Assembly (NCBI GenBank): GCA_001801465.1
Contig: MGXT01000025.1
Span: 1-64,000, forward strand
DNA: 64,000 bases
Source of the DNA: Gammaproteobacteria bacterium RIFCSPHIGHO2_12_FULL_35_23
GTDB lineage: Bacteria > Pseudomonadota > Gammaproteobacteria > UBA12402
Reading direction: 5' to 3'
Below, one piece after another: positions 37,601 through 45,889 of the stretch. The notes below the pieces were generated by a model. The model was given only the letters and a program-made list of their open reading frames with translations, was not told the origin of the DNA and did no database searches. Position 1 is the first letter of the stretch; each line of letters starts with the position of its first letter. The translations under genes and the position numbers were made by a program.

Positions 37601-38354
37601 AGCCTACCCAACCAATCCAGTCAAACGCATTATCAATAGCACCGACTGCTGCTGCTAAGCCACCAGCAGCATGATCTGGAACATAAACAGGCATTCTAGT
37701 ATTGGCTAAAATTATTTTTTTAAGTTCTCGAATTTGTTCCGTAGTTAAACGCACATCAGGGTTAGAAGCTGCTGCTTCTAAAGCGGCCATTAATTTATTA
37801 TTATTAGCAATTAATGCCTCATTCAATGCAAGATAACGTTCATAAAAAGGATCTTTTTTGCCAATAATTTTTTTAGCAGTAACACTTTCAAAAAGAGAGG
37901 CAAAATCTACAGTAAGCTGATTTCTTGTTTCATCTTCATATAAATCTTGTAAAAATTTGTATTGCGTATCATCTAAACCTAAGTCTACTTGTAAATTTAA
38001 GCCTTTGTTTTCATATCTACGCTTAATTTCTCTTAAAGATAATGGTCCTGTTAATTGGGTTAAACTCGTTGCCCGATTGGAAACAATAATTAAGCGTTTA
38101 AATGGTGTTAAAATTATATCTTCAATTAATCGTAATTGTTCTTCTGTACAACCCTCTACTCTGGTCATTAAAGTTTTAAAATCATCTCTGATTGCTTGAC
38201 ATGCTCTTGCATCATCTGCAGGAAATTCTTCTCCATACTTAGCAACCATAGCATTATAATCTGCTAATAAAATGTCAATTTGCGAAGGTAGTATACCAGG
38301 TATTAGAATAGTTAATCTTTCTGTTAATTCTAATGAAGTTAACGGTTTTGACAT
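34671..38354 (-). CDS. Giant protein with a GT20 (trehalose-6-phosphate synthase-like) domain and disordered tail
   Basis: A 1227-residue protein, against about 470 for OtsA. The GT20 fold starts at residue 87 (RLIIVSNRAT, with Arg94 where OtsA has Arg9). About 115 extra residues follow before AAGGLAAAVGAI and WIGWVG (229-251). GALWPIMH (303-310) is followed by a second insert of about 100 residues. The fold continues with YLRVNQAFA, VWVNDYQM (Asp446), FHHIPFP (His470), FASGRADYTKG (Arg626, Lys631) and DGCNLMCME (Asp749, Glu757). An Ala-rich linker lies at 579-615. These residues match the OtsA substrate and catalytic positions, so it may be an active glycosyltransferase. Residues about 855-1227 are Ser/Pro/Gly/Ala-rich and look disordered. 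There is no phosphatase domain and no otsB nearby. A host-directed or unusual sugar role is inference. Confidence 0.85.
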   Translation of the reverse strand: MSKPLTSLELTERLTILIPGILPSQIDILLADYNAMVAKYGEEFPADDARACQAIRDDFKTLMTRVEGCTEEQLRLIEDIILTPFKRLIIVSNRATSLTQLTGPLSLREIKRRYENKGLNLQVDLGLDDTQYKFLQDLYEDETRNQLTVDFASLFESVTAKKIIGKKDPFYERYLALNEALIANNNKLMAALEAAASNPDVRLTTEQIRELKKIILANTRMPVYVPDHAAGGLAAAVGAIDNAFDWIGWVGCDLLGDKDPATAESQALLADAGRVMSTAKIHSIPVPLPSRAQEGHYEFFANGALWPIMHGVPKRELSEAPTSEQMAVLTKKKERGTLLPGEEACLIALIENPPIDLAYSILMRCHRNGIAELAEVEIQILDRILTNPVLLFEIEKLYMASAESKFTFEEAWEAYLRVNQAFAQQANCQIAEAIAKGLEPVVWVNDYQMLTVAQGIKAIHPDVKIAYFHHIPFPQPEIFQRMAHHVDLLHAWLQADEIRFHIEEYRENFLATVQTVLGWEVRENAIVNPETGRVVSVQHALIGVDPSIEKPGHSAECISLLTRARASRQRALRETQVTQAAATGAISGAAAAAGAAVSREEEDRGSSEVERSVEDPATKIIFASGRADYTKGLDLLLLAYVELLESEEQYRTKLNVLLRDDPTSPKVDKLRAKIKAIESVVLVLQIAPSRENVLAYHVLRLLLDYYVAQIKRRFGDSRIFFYPKTVDLDGIRTLFQGSEVILVPVDPVDGCNLMCMEALLAMRGKPAGKQDGCVILSKGAGAFKRIGDFVIPVDVSSPEIRAHIVSIKKAMLRGLLMSQKEKSKLASAAQERIDFDGKVDSWAAICLRFLGVVLPSTLPLPSIVAPQGVSPESMPRTDSGRDPDWPARFLGATPGRFQVGNPGAAVSHSPSALASPVGSRRSRSVTPASAIAAAATAGAGAGGSRFRAPIPLAEDRREREPVVAATPSPDRVIALVSPPAKLRLQTTGQTMQALAEAGGEPHLSEDERESRASRRRRGISSTTLSESGGSAGEGGGEEAALLAAGLLPGAVPDGVTPAGVDSTPATAAGSSRDGGSLESLGSRGTQGQPERVTELAVRQLVERPANLFTLFSGTMSVSGELSTTLASGEEDAAGFTSAKVPPAVAEESAEPASGDRPGSAVSSGEGSITSLSPKGGPMPGPLASLLRRFSAAGRRVSPLVQPQPAPVAAGMPEEISEGMGGARELRS

Positions 38355-38468
38355 AAAGGATCTCTCTTCTGCTTCTTATTTCGTGCTCTGATACTACTAG
38401 AGCAAAAGTTAAAAACAAGCCGTTATCCAAAAAATAAATTGCTCATGCACAAAAAATTAACATCCTTT

Positions 38469-39329
38469 TTATTCAACTTTCATTGTCTTGATCGATAAAT
38501 CATCATCCACTAATAGCATTTGATTAATAGGAACTTCTTGCCAATCTGCCTGATGACTATCCAATTTTTCTGAAACTACTAACACTGCACCATGCTCTGA
38601 TTTTGTTTTGGGCATATGACAAATACCATCTTGAATGCACAAACTGTCGCCTGCAGAATAATAAAGTGTTGAAGCACCTTCTTTAAGATCAGAAGTATAA
38701 CGCGCTGCTAATAAACTACGGCCATCACTAATAACATAATTAATGTAAGCTGTTTCCTTTACCTCGTATTTTTCCCGTAATTTATTTATTTGATGTAAAG
38801 TCATGATAAATATTTTAGCAAATTCTTCGATATGATAGTGAACTTTTTGTTTAAAAAAATTTTCTAAGAATAATCCTGCAAAATGCTCAGAGTCCGTTTG
38901 CCCTTTTACCCAATCATAAATGGGATCAGACATGAGATGACGTATATGTCTCTTGAGTATGGAAAACCCACCAATAGTTCCATTATGCATAAATAGAAAT
39001 CTTTGATAATGAAAGGGGTGACAGTTAAATTGGCTAACCCCACCTTGGCTAGCAGCTCGAACGTGTGCCAAAAAACAGCTTGAATAAATCTTAGGCGATA
39101 TATAGAGCAAATTTTGATCATTCCAGGCTGGCAACACCGAGGTAAACAAAGCAGGATCGGAGCTAATTTCTGGATTGTACCAACCTACCCCAAAACCATC
39201 GCCATTAGTTGGATCTTTATCTGCCATTTCCCTAGCATGCATGCTTTGTCTAATTAAGGAGTTTTTGGGTTGAAATAATACTTCAGCCAAAATAATAGGT
39301 TTACCAATATAAGCAGTAAAACGACACAT
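38469..39329 (-). CDS. Class II glutamine amidotransferase, YafJ/EgtC-like
   Basis: A 286-residue Ntn hydrolase. It begins MCRFTAYIGKP, so Cys2 would be the nucleophile after removal of Met. GDGFGVGWY, FLAHVRAAS and FMHNGTIGGF are the family glutamine-binding segments. YafJ and EgtC relatives hydrolyse gamma-glutamyl amides or related bonds; the substrate here is unknown. It lies 1 nt after msrA and is probably co-transcribed with it. Confidence 0.88.
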   Translation of the reverse strand: MCRFTAYIGKPIILAEVLFQPKNSLIRQSMHAREMADKDPTNGDGFGVGWYNPEISSDPALFTSVLPAWNDQNLLYISPKIYSSCFLAHVRAASQGGVSQFNCHPFHYQRFLFMHNGTIGGFSILKRHIRHLMSDPIYDWVKGQTDSEHFAGLFLENFFKQKVHYHIEEFAKIFIMTLHQINKLREKYEVKETAYINYVISDGRSLLAARYTSDLKEGASTLYYSAGDSLCIQDGICHMPKTKSEHGAVLVVSEKLDSHQADWQEVPINQMLLVDDDLSIKTMKVE

Positions 39330-39330
39330 C

Positions 39331-39816
39331 TTACAACTCCTTTTTCTTTAAATAAGGTATAGCATGTTTTTCATAATATTGTTGGTGATAAGCTTCAGCA
39401 GGATAAAAAATAGTTGCCGGGACAATATCAGTTACTAAAAGCTTTAACAATTTATCTTTAGCTTCTAATTGTCGCTTTAATTGGAGGGCTATTTCTTTTT
39501 GTTGCTCATCATGATAAAAAACAGCTGAACGATACTGATAATCATGATTAATTCCTTGACGATTTTGATCAGTTGCATCATGACTTTGCCAAAAAAATTT
39601 TAAAAGCCGATCATAGGAAATTATCTCCGGATCAAAAATAATTTCTATGGCTTCTGCATGACCAGTCGTATGGCTACAAACCTGCTCGTAGGTAGGATTT
39701 GAACTACGACCTCCTGTGTAACCTACTTGGGTGCTTAATATCCCTGGCATATGCTGAAAAATTTGTTCTATTCCCCAAAAACATCCGGCAGCAAAAGTCG
39801 CTTTAGCCATATCCAC
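39331..39816 (-). CDS. msrA: Peptide methionine sulfoxide reductase A
   Basis: Reduces methionine-S-sulfoxide in oxidised proteins. The catalytic Cys lies in AAGCFWGIEQIF near the N-terminus. TQVGYTGG, GHAEAIEIIFDP, WQSHDATDQNRQG and DYQYRSAVFYH are further family segments. Length is 161 residues, a compact form. It is the first gene of a two-gene unit with the amidotransferase. Confidence 0.95.
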   Translation of the reverse strand: MDMAKATFAAGCFWGIEQIFQHMPGILSTQVGYTGGRSSNPTYEQVCSHTTGHAEAIEIIFDPEIISYDRLLKFFWQSHDATDQNRQGINHDYQYRSAVFYHDEQQKEIALQLKRQLEAKDKLLKLLVTDIVPATIFYPAEAYHQQYYEKHAIPYLKKKEL

Positions 39817-39903
39817 CCCTTAGCTTAATAATTATTACCTTAATAACAAATCAAATAAAAGTAAATAGCTTGCAAGTTTTTAGCATTTCATAAAAAATAA
39901 TGT

Positions 39904-40386
39904 ATGCTAACAAATATTAAGATTACACAGATAAAAACTGCTGAAACCTATCCCATTCGGCAAGTAATTTTACGTCCTGGCAGATCTTTATCAACCTGTT
40001 ATTTTGCTGGCGATGAAGAGAAATATACTTTTCACTTTGGTGCTTTTGACTCTCAAATACTAGTGGGCATTTGTTCAATTTATAAAAAAGCGCCGCTCTC
40101 ACAAACAGGTTCTCAATATTGGCAAATTCGTGGTATGGCAGTTTTGTCTCATTATCAAGGGAAAAATGTCGGCACCAAATTATTAAACCATGCTATGCAG
40201 TTTATCATTACTGCTTATGAAAAAAAGCCAGCTTTTTGGTGTAATGCTCGCATAGCTGCAGTCAATCTTTATCTTAGAAGCGGTTTTCAAATTATTGATG
40301 AACAGTTTGAAATTCCTGACGTAGGACCCCATTATCTCATGATTAAAACTAACCTTTCTCCTCCTGATGCATTGCTTCCCGAATAA
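39904..40386 (+). CDS. GNAT-family N-acetyltransferase
   Basis: A 160-residue acyl-CoA-dependent acetyltransferase with RGMAVLSHYQGKNVGTKLL (motif A, pyrophosphate binding, about 95-115) and CNARIAAVNLYLRSGFQII (motif B). The substrate is unknown. The 3' end overlaps the convergent darP by 38 nt. Confidence 0.85.
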   Translation: MLTNIKITQIKTAETYPIRQVILRPGRSLSTCYFAGDEEKYTFHFGAFDSQILVGICSIYKKAPLSQTGSQYWQIRGMAVLSHYQGKNVGTKLLNHAMQFIITAYEKKPAFWCNARIAAVNLYLRSGFQIIDEQFEIPDVGPHYLMIKTNLSPPDALLPE

Positions 40387-40867
40387 ATCTTATTAACTCC
40401 TTGTGCATTCGTTTATTTGATTTTTCTTCAGGTTCTTTTTTAGCTGCTTGAATTAAATGCCGTAAATACTGTACATCCACCTGTTTAAAAATAGCAACAA
40501 ATTCAGTTAAAGCTGTTTTACCTTCTATTAACAATCTGTTTCGCCATTGTTCTGCCTGATGTTGTTTGGCAATAACTTCCGGACCTATCTGCTCAACTCG
40601 CTTTATAGCTTCTTTAATAGGTTCCACGTCTACAACTCTCATTAAACGGCCGATATATTGTAACTGCCTACGTTTCGCCAAATGGCTGGTAAATTTTTTA
40701 GCATCATAAATAGCTTCCAATAGCTTAGTTGGCAAATTTAGCTCTTTTAACTGCTTATCATTATAAGTTACTAATTTTTCACCAAGGGCCTGTAACTCAT
40801 GCATGGCGCGTTTTACTTGTGATTTACTAACCGACCCATCTTCAAATTCGTCAAACTCAGTTGACAT
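40349..40867 (-). CDS. darP: DarP (YjgA), dual-action ribosomal maturation protein
   Basis: A 172-residue DUF615/YjgA protein that binds late 50S assembly intermediates. It starts MSTEFDEFEDGSVSKSQVKR, followed by MHELQALGEKL and LAKRRQLQYIGRLMR, both strongly conserved in the family. A purine-rich AAGGAGAC upstream region supports its promoter side. It is convergent with the GNAT gene. Confidence 0.92.
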   Translation of the reverse strand: MSTEFDEFEDGSVSKSQVKRAMHELQALGEKLVTYNDKQLKELNLPTKLLEAIYDAKKFTSHLAKRRQLQYIGRLMRVVDVEPIKEAIKRVEQIGPEVIAKQHQAEQWRNRLLIEGKTALTEFVAIFKQVDVQYLRHLIQAAKKEPEEKSNKRMHKELIRFIREAMHQEEKG

Positions 40868-40926
40868 AAGGAGACTCCACTTAGAAAATAGCTAGGGTAT
40901 GATTGAAAGTATACAGGATATTTATC

Positions 40927-41625
40927 ATGGTTGAAGCAAGTAATTTAGTCGATGCAGTAAATCTCAGTCAAAAAAGATGTCCGCACCCTATTATGGTTGA
41001 TTTAAAATATGCGACAACAGATAACTTTATAGGAAAACCTTTGCCTGGCTATGATGCTAATGTTACCAACCTTTGTATCATGACCCCCTTAGCCGCTGCA
41101 GCCTTATGTGAAATCCAAACTTACGTCAATCAACAACAATTAAGTTTACTGGTTTTTGACGCTTACCGGCCTTTGCGCACTGTACAGTATTTTACTGAAT
41201 GGTTTGAAAATCCAATCTTGACTGAAACAGAGCTGATCCGAAAAAAATTACACTATCCCCATTTACAAAAAACAGATTTACCTCGTTTAGGTTACATAGC
41301 TATCCATGTTTCAAGACATTGTTTTGGTTTTGCCGTCGATTTAACTTTAGTAAATTTAAAAAACTATAAAGAACTTAACATGGGTACTTTTTTTGATTAT
41401 TTTGATTCTCAATCTAGCGCCCAAGCTACCAGTGCAGAGATTGGTCAAGAGGCTTTTGAAAATCGACAGTTTTTAGCAAAAATTATGCAACAATTTGGCT
41501 TTTTACCTTATGAAGAAGAGTTTTGGCACTACGATTATAAAATACGTGAAGCATCAAAACCATTTGACAAGGTAATAGACAATAACCTGAAAGAAAAACT
41601 CTATCAATGCAGCATTATTTATTAA
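40927..41625 (+). CDS. D-alanyl-D-alanine dipeptidase (VanX/DdpX family)
   Basis: Zinc dipeptidase of the M15D family that cleaves D-Ala-D-Ala. SRHCFGFAVD matches the SxHxxGxAxD zinc motif, EFWHYD supplies the ExWH catalytic Glu and zinc His, and FDAYRPLRTVQYF carries the conserved Arg. No signal peptide is seen, so a cytosolic enzyme recycling D-Ala is likelier than a periplasmic one. The ATG at 40927 (232 residues, AGGA upstream) is preferred over the TTG at 40903. It overlaps ribD by 19 nt. No van or ligase genes are nearby. Confidence 0.88.
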   Translation: MVEASNLVDAVNLSQKRCPHPIMVDLKYATTDNFIGKPLPGYDANVTNLCIMTPLAAAALCEIQTYVNQQQLSLLVFDAYRPLRTVQYFTEWFENPILTETELIRKKLHYPHLQKTDLPRLGYIAIHVSRHCFGFAVDLTLVNLKNYKELNMGTFFDYFDSQSSAQATSAEIGQEAFENRQFLAKIMQQFGFLPYEEEFWHYDYKIREASKPFDKVIDNNLKEKLYQCSIIY

Positions 41626-42668
41626 AAGCACTTACGCTTGCAAAATTAAAGAGAGGTTTTTGCTCTCCTAACCCTGCTGTTGGAGCAGTGGTGGTCCGTG
41701 ATAATGAAATTATTGCAGAAGGATTCCATCAAGGGCCTGGTACTCATCACGCTGAAGTTGATGCGCTTTGTAAATTAACACCAGAGCAAACTCAAAGTGC
41801 AACTTTGTATGTTACCTTAGAACCTTGCTGCATTTATGGTCGGACTCCTCCCTGTACAGATTTAATTATTAAAAGCCAGCTTGCCAAGGTAGTTTATGCT
41901 TTTAAAGACCCAAATCCCCGTGTATCGGGTCAAGGTGCTCAGATACTTAATCAAGCCAATATTTTATGTGAGCACCATCCTTTAACAGAGATAAATAATT
42001 TTTATCAAAGTTATGCTTACTGGTGGCAACATAAAAAACCCTGGGTCAGTATAAAGCTCGCGCTCAGTAAGGATCAGAAAATAGCTGGTGTCAAAAGTCA
42101 ATTTATTAAAATTACTGGTCCAGAAGCCGATCACTATACTCATAAAGAACGCTTGCATTGTGATGCGATTTTAACTACCGTAAAAACTATTCTGCATGAC
42201 AATCCCCAGCTGAATGCAAGAATTAACAATACTATTTATTCAAAACCACTCTATATAATTGATCGACTCTTACAATTACCCGAGTCAGCTCAAGTTCACC
42301 TAACCGCAAAAAATATTACTCTATTCCATCAAGCCCACGTCGATAAAATAAAATTAACTACTTTACAACAACGAGGGATACGCTGCCATGCTATCGAAAC
42401 CTCAAACAATTTATTAGATTTAGCTGCCATTATTTCTCAAATGGGCGACAATGGCATTCACGATCTCTGGGTAGAAGTTGGCTCACATGTTTTTAATAGC
42501 TTTCTTAAAGCAAAATTAGCCAATCGGGTACTAATTTATCAATCGGATAATGCGCTGGGTCCAACCGCTTATCCTGCTAACATCACCAAAGAGTTATTCA
42601 AAGACTTTAAAAGTGAAACTTGCTTTAAATTAGTCACTGATAGTTTAACTATCTACTTAAGACATTAG
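41607..42668 (+). CDS. ribD: Bifunctional riboflavin biosynthesis deaminase/reductase
   Basis: Two steps after GTP cyclohydrolase II in riboflavin synthesis. The N-terminal deaminase has HAEVDAL and a PCCIYGRTPPC zinc motif (about residues 49-84). The C-terminal reductase (about 145-353) has VSIKLALSKDQKIAG and a DLWVEVGSHVFNSFL segment. 353 residues, usual length. The start overlaps the dipeptidase, so translation is likely coupled. No FMN riboswitch was seen upstream, and the other rib genes are not in the window. Confidence 0.93.
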   Translation: MQHYLLKALTLAKLKRGFCSPNPAVGAVVVRDNEIIAEGFHQGPGTHHAEVDALCKLTPEQTQSATLYVTLEPCCIYGRTPPCTDLIIKSQLAKVVYAFKDPNPRVSGQGAQILNQANILCEHHPLTEINNFYQSYAYWWQHKKPWVSIKLALSKDQKIAGVKSQFIKITGPEADHYTHKERLHCDAILTTVKTILHDNPQLNARINNTIYSKPLYIIDRLLQLPESAQVHLTAKNITLFHQAHVDKIKLTTLQQRGIRCHAIETSNNLLDLAAIISQMGDNGIHDLWVEVGSHVFNSFLKAKLANRVLIYQSDNALGPTAYPANITKELFKDFKSETCFKLVTDSLTIYLRH

Positions 42669-42714
42669 AGTTTCTTTTATTTTTGCATTACAATAACCAA
42701 AAAGGAATAGGAAT

Positions 42715-43458
42715 ATGTCCAAAAAGACCCTAGTTATTACAGGCGGCTCTCAAGGTATCGGCCAAGCCACTGCCTTACTCTTTGCAAAAAATGATTATCA
42801 GGTATTTAATTTAGACCTAATTAATTCAAATTCTATTAATAAAAATATTATTAATTTATCTTGTGATATTACTGATCCGCAACAAATAGAATCTGCAATG
42901 AAAGAAATAACGAATTGCACCCCAATTATTCATGCCTTGGTTTGCAGTGCAGGTATTCACTTTTCTGCTAATATTGAAAATACCTCTTTAGCTGATTTTA
43001 AGCGCGTGTTAGAAACCAACTTTTGTGGCTGTTTCTATACTTTAAAATATGTGTTACCACTGATGCGACAAACTAAACAGGGCAGTATCGTTTTAGTAAG
43101 CTCTGAACAAGCATTGGTTGGGAAAAAAAATTCCGCTGTTTATGGAGCTACCAAAGCTGCTATTGCCCAGCTAACTAAAGGCACAGCACTGGATTATGCG
43201 CCATTTAATATAAGAGTCAATGCAGTGTGTCCAGGTACTATCGATACCCCACTTTATCAAAAAGCTATTAATAATTACTCAAAAAAAACCGGGGTCCCCT
43301 TACAAGAAATTGAAAGGGAAGAAGCAAACGAACAACCCATAGGTAGAGTAGGGAAACCAGAAGAAGTTGCCGAATTAATTTATTTTCTTTCTAGCGATAA
43401 AGCAAATTATATTACCGGCAGCTTGCAAGTTATTGATGGCGGCTACACGACAAAATAA
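42715..43458 (+). CDS. Short-chain dehydrogenase/reductase
   Basis: Classical SDR of 247 residues. TGGSQGIGQA is the Rossmann cofactor loop, CSAGIH is the NNAG-type motif, SSEQ contains the catalytic Ser, YGATK is the catalytic Tyr-Lys and GGYTTK is the C-terminus. The Asp after the second strand (FNLDLIN) favours NAD. AAGGAATAGG precedes the start. It stops 1 nt from the convergent aldolase gene. The substrate is unknown. Confidence 0.9.
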   Translation: MSKKTLVITGGSQGIGQATALLFAKNDYQVFNLDLINSNSINKNIINLSCDITDPQQIESAMKEITNCTPIIHALVCSAGIHFSANIENTSLADFKRVLETNFCGCFYTLKYVLPLMRQTKQGSIVLVSSEQALVGKKNSAVYGATKAAIAQLTKGTALDYAPFNIRVNAVCPGTIDTPLYQKAINNYSKKTGVPLQEIEREEANEQPIGRVGKPEEVAELIYFLSSDKANYITGSLQVIDGGYTTK

Positions 43459-44175
43459 TTAATCTCGATAATCTACTTTAGATCGACCTTCAATTCGCTT
43501 TACCAAAGTTAAAAACTCTAGCTTTGGCGATAAAATAGAATCAAACTGAGCTTTAATTTTTTTACAAACCAGCTCTGGAATTTCTTCTAGTTCTTTATTT
43601 GCCGACAACGTTTTAATTTGCATTTTGCAAACTCGCTCTAAATAATACATTCTATATAAGGCTTCCTCAACCGACTTACCCGTAGTTAATAAGCCATGAT
43701 TGCGTAAAATCATGACTTTCTTATTCCCTAAGGAACCAGCAATTTCTTCACCTTCGTTTTCTAATGCTAAACCATTTAATTCATGATAAGCCACATCACC
43801 ATAAAATCGTAACACATGCTGATTAGTATAAAGTAATCCACATTTTAATGAAGCGACGGCGGTACCATAGATACTATGGGTATGCATGGCACTCATAATA
43901 CTAGAATCTTTTTTATAAATTGAAGCATGAATATTTGTTGCTTGCGGCATTACTCGATAACCATTATCACCAATTACATTACCCTCTAAATCGGTTTTAA
44001 TTAACTTTGAAGCTGACACTTCTTCAAAACAAATGTTAAGTGGCGTAATTAACAAATGATCCGTATCAGGTATACGGGCACTTAAATGGGTTGCTAATAG
44101 ATCATCGATACCTTGATAATGAATAATATGATGGGCAGCGGCGAGTTTTTCTCGAAGTGTACGTTCAAGTTCCAT
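43459..44175 (-). CDS. Class II aldolase/adducin family protein
   Basis: A 238-residue zinc-dependent aldolase-fold protein. HLSARIP, SAMHTHSIYGTAVAS (two metal-ligand His), the following YHELNG and LRNHGLLTTGKSVEEAL (third His) follow the class II aldolase/adducin order. The substrate could be a sugar phosphate or another hydroxy acid. It is monocistronic, with a promoter region holding a hairpin and a Fur-like site. Confidence 0.87.
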   Translation of the reverse strand: MELERTLREKLAAAHHIIHYQGIDDLLATHLSARIPDTDHLLITPLNICFEEVSASKLIKTDLEGNVIGDNGYRVMPQATNIHASIYKKDSSIMSAMHTHSIYGTAVASLKCGLLYTNQHVLRFYGDVAYHELNGLALENEGEEIAGSLGNKKVMILRNHGLLTTGKSVEEALYRMYYLERVCKMQIKTLSANKELEEIPELVCKKIKAQFDSILSPKLEFLTLVKRIEGRSKVDYRD

Positions 44176-44209
44176 ATCTATTCCTAAAATTTTGAGCTGA
44201 ATATTTTAT

Positions 44210-44242
44210 AACCACAATAAGGTGTGGTTTAATTTTATAACA
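44210..44242 (-). promoter_or_regulatory. Extended -10 and inverted repeat at the aldolase promoter
   Basis: On the minus strand TGTTATAAA (44242-44234) is an extended -10. Just downstream, AACCACA-CCTTAT-TGTGGTT (44229-44210) is a perfect 7-bp inverted repeat at the expected transcription start, which could act as an operator or as a 5' mRNA hairpin. No good -35 is seen. Confidence 0.4.
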
Positions 44243-44303
44243 AATTTAATTTATTTGATAGAATTTTTATTCTTTCGTTTAACAATCTGCAACCAATCTC
44301 TGC

Positions 44304-44322
44304 GAGAATGATTTTCATTCAC
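44304..44322. promoter_or_regulatory. Fur-box-like palindrome
   Basis: GAGAATGATTTTCATTCAC matches the 19-bp Fur consensus at 14 positions by hand count and contains the perfect inverted repeat GAATGA-TTT-TCATTC. It lies about 60 nt upstream of the extended -10 of the aldolase gene, further than most Fur repressor sites. No plus-strand gene follows. Confidence 0.4.
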
Positions 44323-44434
44323 AATGCTTTTAATAGTTCATTTTTATCAGTCCAATTTAATTAAGAAAACAAACTACTAGCATCCAACCTTGTCAGATAA
44401 CCGATTAAGTTAAACAAAGATAATTATTAAATTG

Positions 44435-45871
44435 CTATTTAACAATTATGTTATCCATAAAATCATTAACCAACATATTGAATAAGTGATTCTTGTTTTG
44501 ACACAATTGGATAATATCTTCTGCTTGAGGACTTTTAAAATATGCCTTCACGTTATTCATAAATTTCTGTTGTAACAAAGGAATACCTTCAGAACGCCGA
44601 CGCTTATGACCAAGAGGATATTCAATTTCTACTTTTTCAGTACAACTACCATCTTTAAAAAAGATTTGTACAGCATTGGCAATAGAGCGTTTATCAGGAT
44701 TTAAATAATCTTCAGAATATTGTTTATCCTCTTTAACTTGCATTAGGCTACGCAACTGATCAATACGACCATCCTTAGCTCTTTCTTCTTCATAATCATC
44801 AGCTGTCAAATTACCAAACAATAAACCAATCGCTATCATATATTGTAAGCAATGATCTCTATCAGCTGGATTATTTAATTGTCCGGCTTTACTAATAATA
44901 CGTATTGCTGATTCGTGAGTAGTTAATTCAATGCGCTCAATGTCAGCCAGCCTCTTTATAACAACGGGATGAAGCTTAACTGCACACTCAACTGCAGTTT
45001 GTGCATGAAATTCTGCAGGAAATGCTATTTTAAATAAAACGTTTTCCATTACATATGAACCATAAGGCCTTGGTATCTGCAATGATTTTCCTTTGAAGAG
45101 CACCTCTTGAAAACCCCAGATTTTGGCCGTAATAGCACTAGGGTATCCTTGTTCCCCCTGTAAAGTTAATAATGCTAAGCGCACTGCCCTACTTGTTGCA
45201 TCACCCGCAGCCCAAGATTTACGAGAACCAGTATTCGGGGCATGACGATAAGTTCTAAGACTTTGACCATCTAGCCAAGCTTGAGATAAAGCATTAATAA
45301 TCTGCTCTTTATTACCGCCTAACATAGCTGTCGCCACAGCAGTTGAAGCAATTTTTACTAACAATACATGATCTAACCCAACTCGATTAAACCTATTTTC
45401 TAAAGCTAAAACCCCTTGAATTTCATGTGCCTTAATCATGGCTATTAACAGATCTTTTACTGTAAAACTTTTTTGTAACTGACGGTTACAATAATCTGCT
45501 ACTGCTAAAATAGCGCCCAAATTATCAGAAGGATGCCCCCACTCTGCCGCCAACCAAGTATCATTAAAATCTAACCAGCGTATCATGGTACCAATATTAA
45601 ATGCGGCTAACACAGGATCTAGCTCAAAAGAGGTCCCTGGTACTCGTGCACCTTGAGGCACAACAGTTCCTGCAACAATAGGTCCTAACAATTTACTACA
45701 AGCAGGATAAGTTAAGGCTAGAAAACCACAACTTAAAGTATCTAATAGACAGTAATATGCTGTTTCTAAAGCAAGCTCACTTTTGACTGAATAGTTCAAG
45801 GCATATTCTGCTATGTCCACTAAAATTTTATCTGGTTGTGGACGAATATTTTTTTCAACACTATTTAGCAT
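44435..45871 (-). CDS. prpD: 2-Methylcitrate dehydratase (MmgE/PrpD family)
   Basis: Dehydrates 2-methylcitrate to 2-methyl-cis-aconitate in propionyl-CoA disposal. [39 protein letters not shown], the [14 protein letters not shown] segment and [15 protein letters not shown] are PrpD signatures. Length is 478 residues, as in characterised PrpD. It lies 18 nt downstream of prpC. No methylisocitrate lyase gene (prpB) is seen in the window. Confidence 0.94.
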   Translation of the reverse strand: MLNSVEKNIRPQPDKILVDIAEYALNYSVKSELALETAYYCLLDTLSCGFLALTYPACSKLLGPIVAGTVVPQGARVPGTSFELDPVLAAFNIGTMIRWLDFNDTWLAAEWGHPSDNLGAILAVADYCNRQLQKSFTVKDLLIAMIKAHEIQGVLALENRFNRVGLDHVLLVKIASTAVATAMLGGNKEQIINALSQAWLDGQSLRTYRHAPNTGSRKSWAAGDATSRAVRLALLTLQGEQGYPSAITAKIWGFQEVLFKGKSLQIPRPYGSYVMENVLFKIAFPAEFHAQTAVECAVKLHPVVIKRLADIERIELTTHESAIRIISKAGQLNNPADRDHCLQYMIAIGLLFGNLTADDYEEERAKDGRIDQLRSLMQVKEDKQYSEDYLNPDKRSIANAVQIFFKDGSCTEKVEIEYPLGHKRRRSEGIPLLQQKFMNNVKAYFKSPQAEDIIQLCQNKNHLFNMLVNDFMDNIIVK

Positions 45872-45889
45872 TCTTTTCTCTCTTATTAA

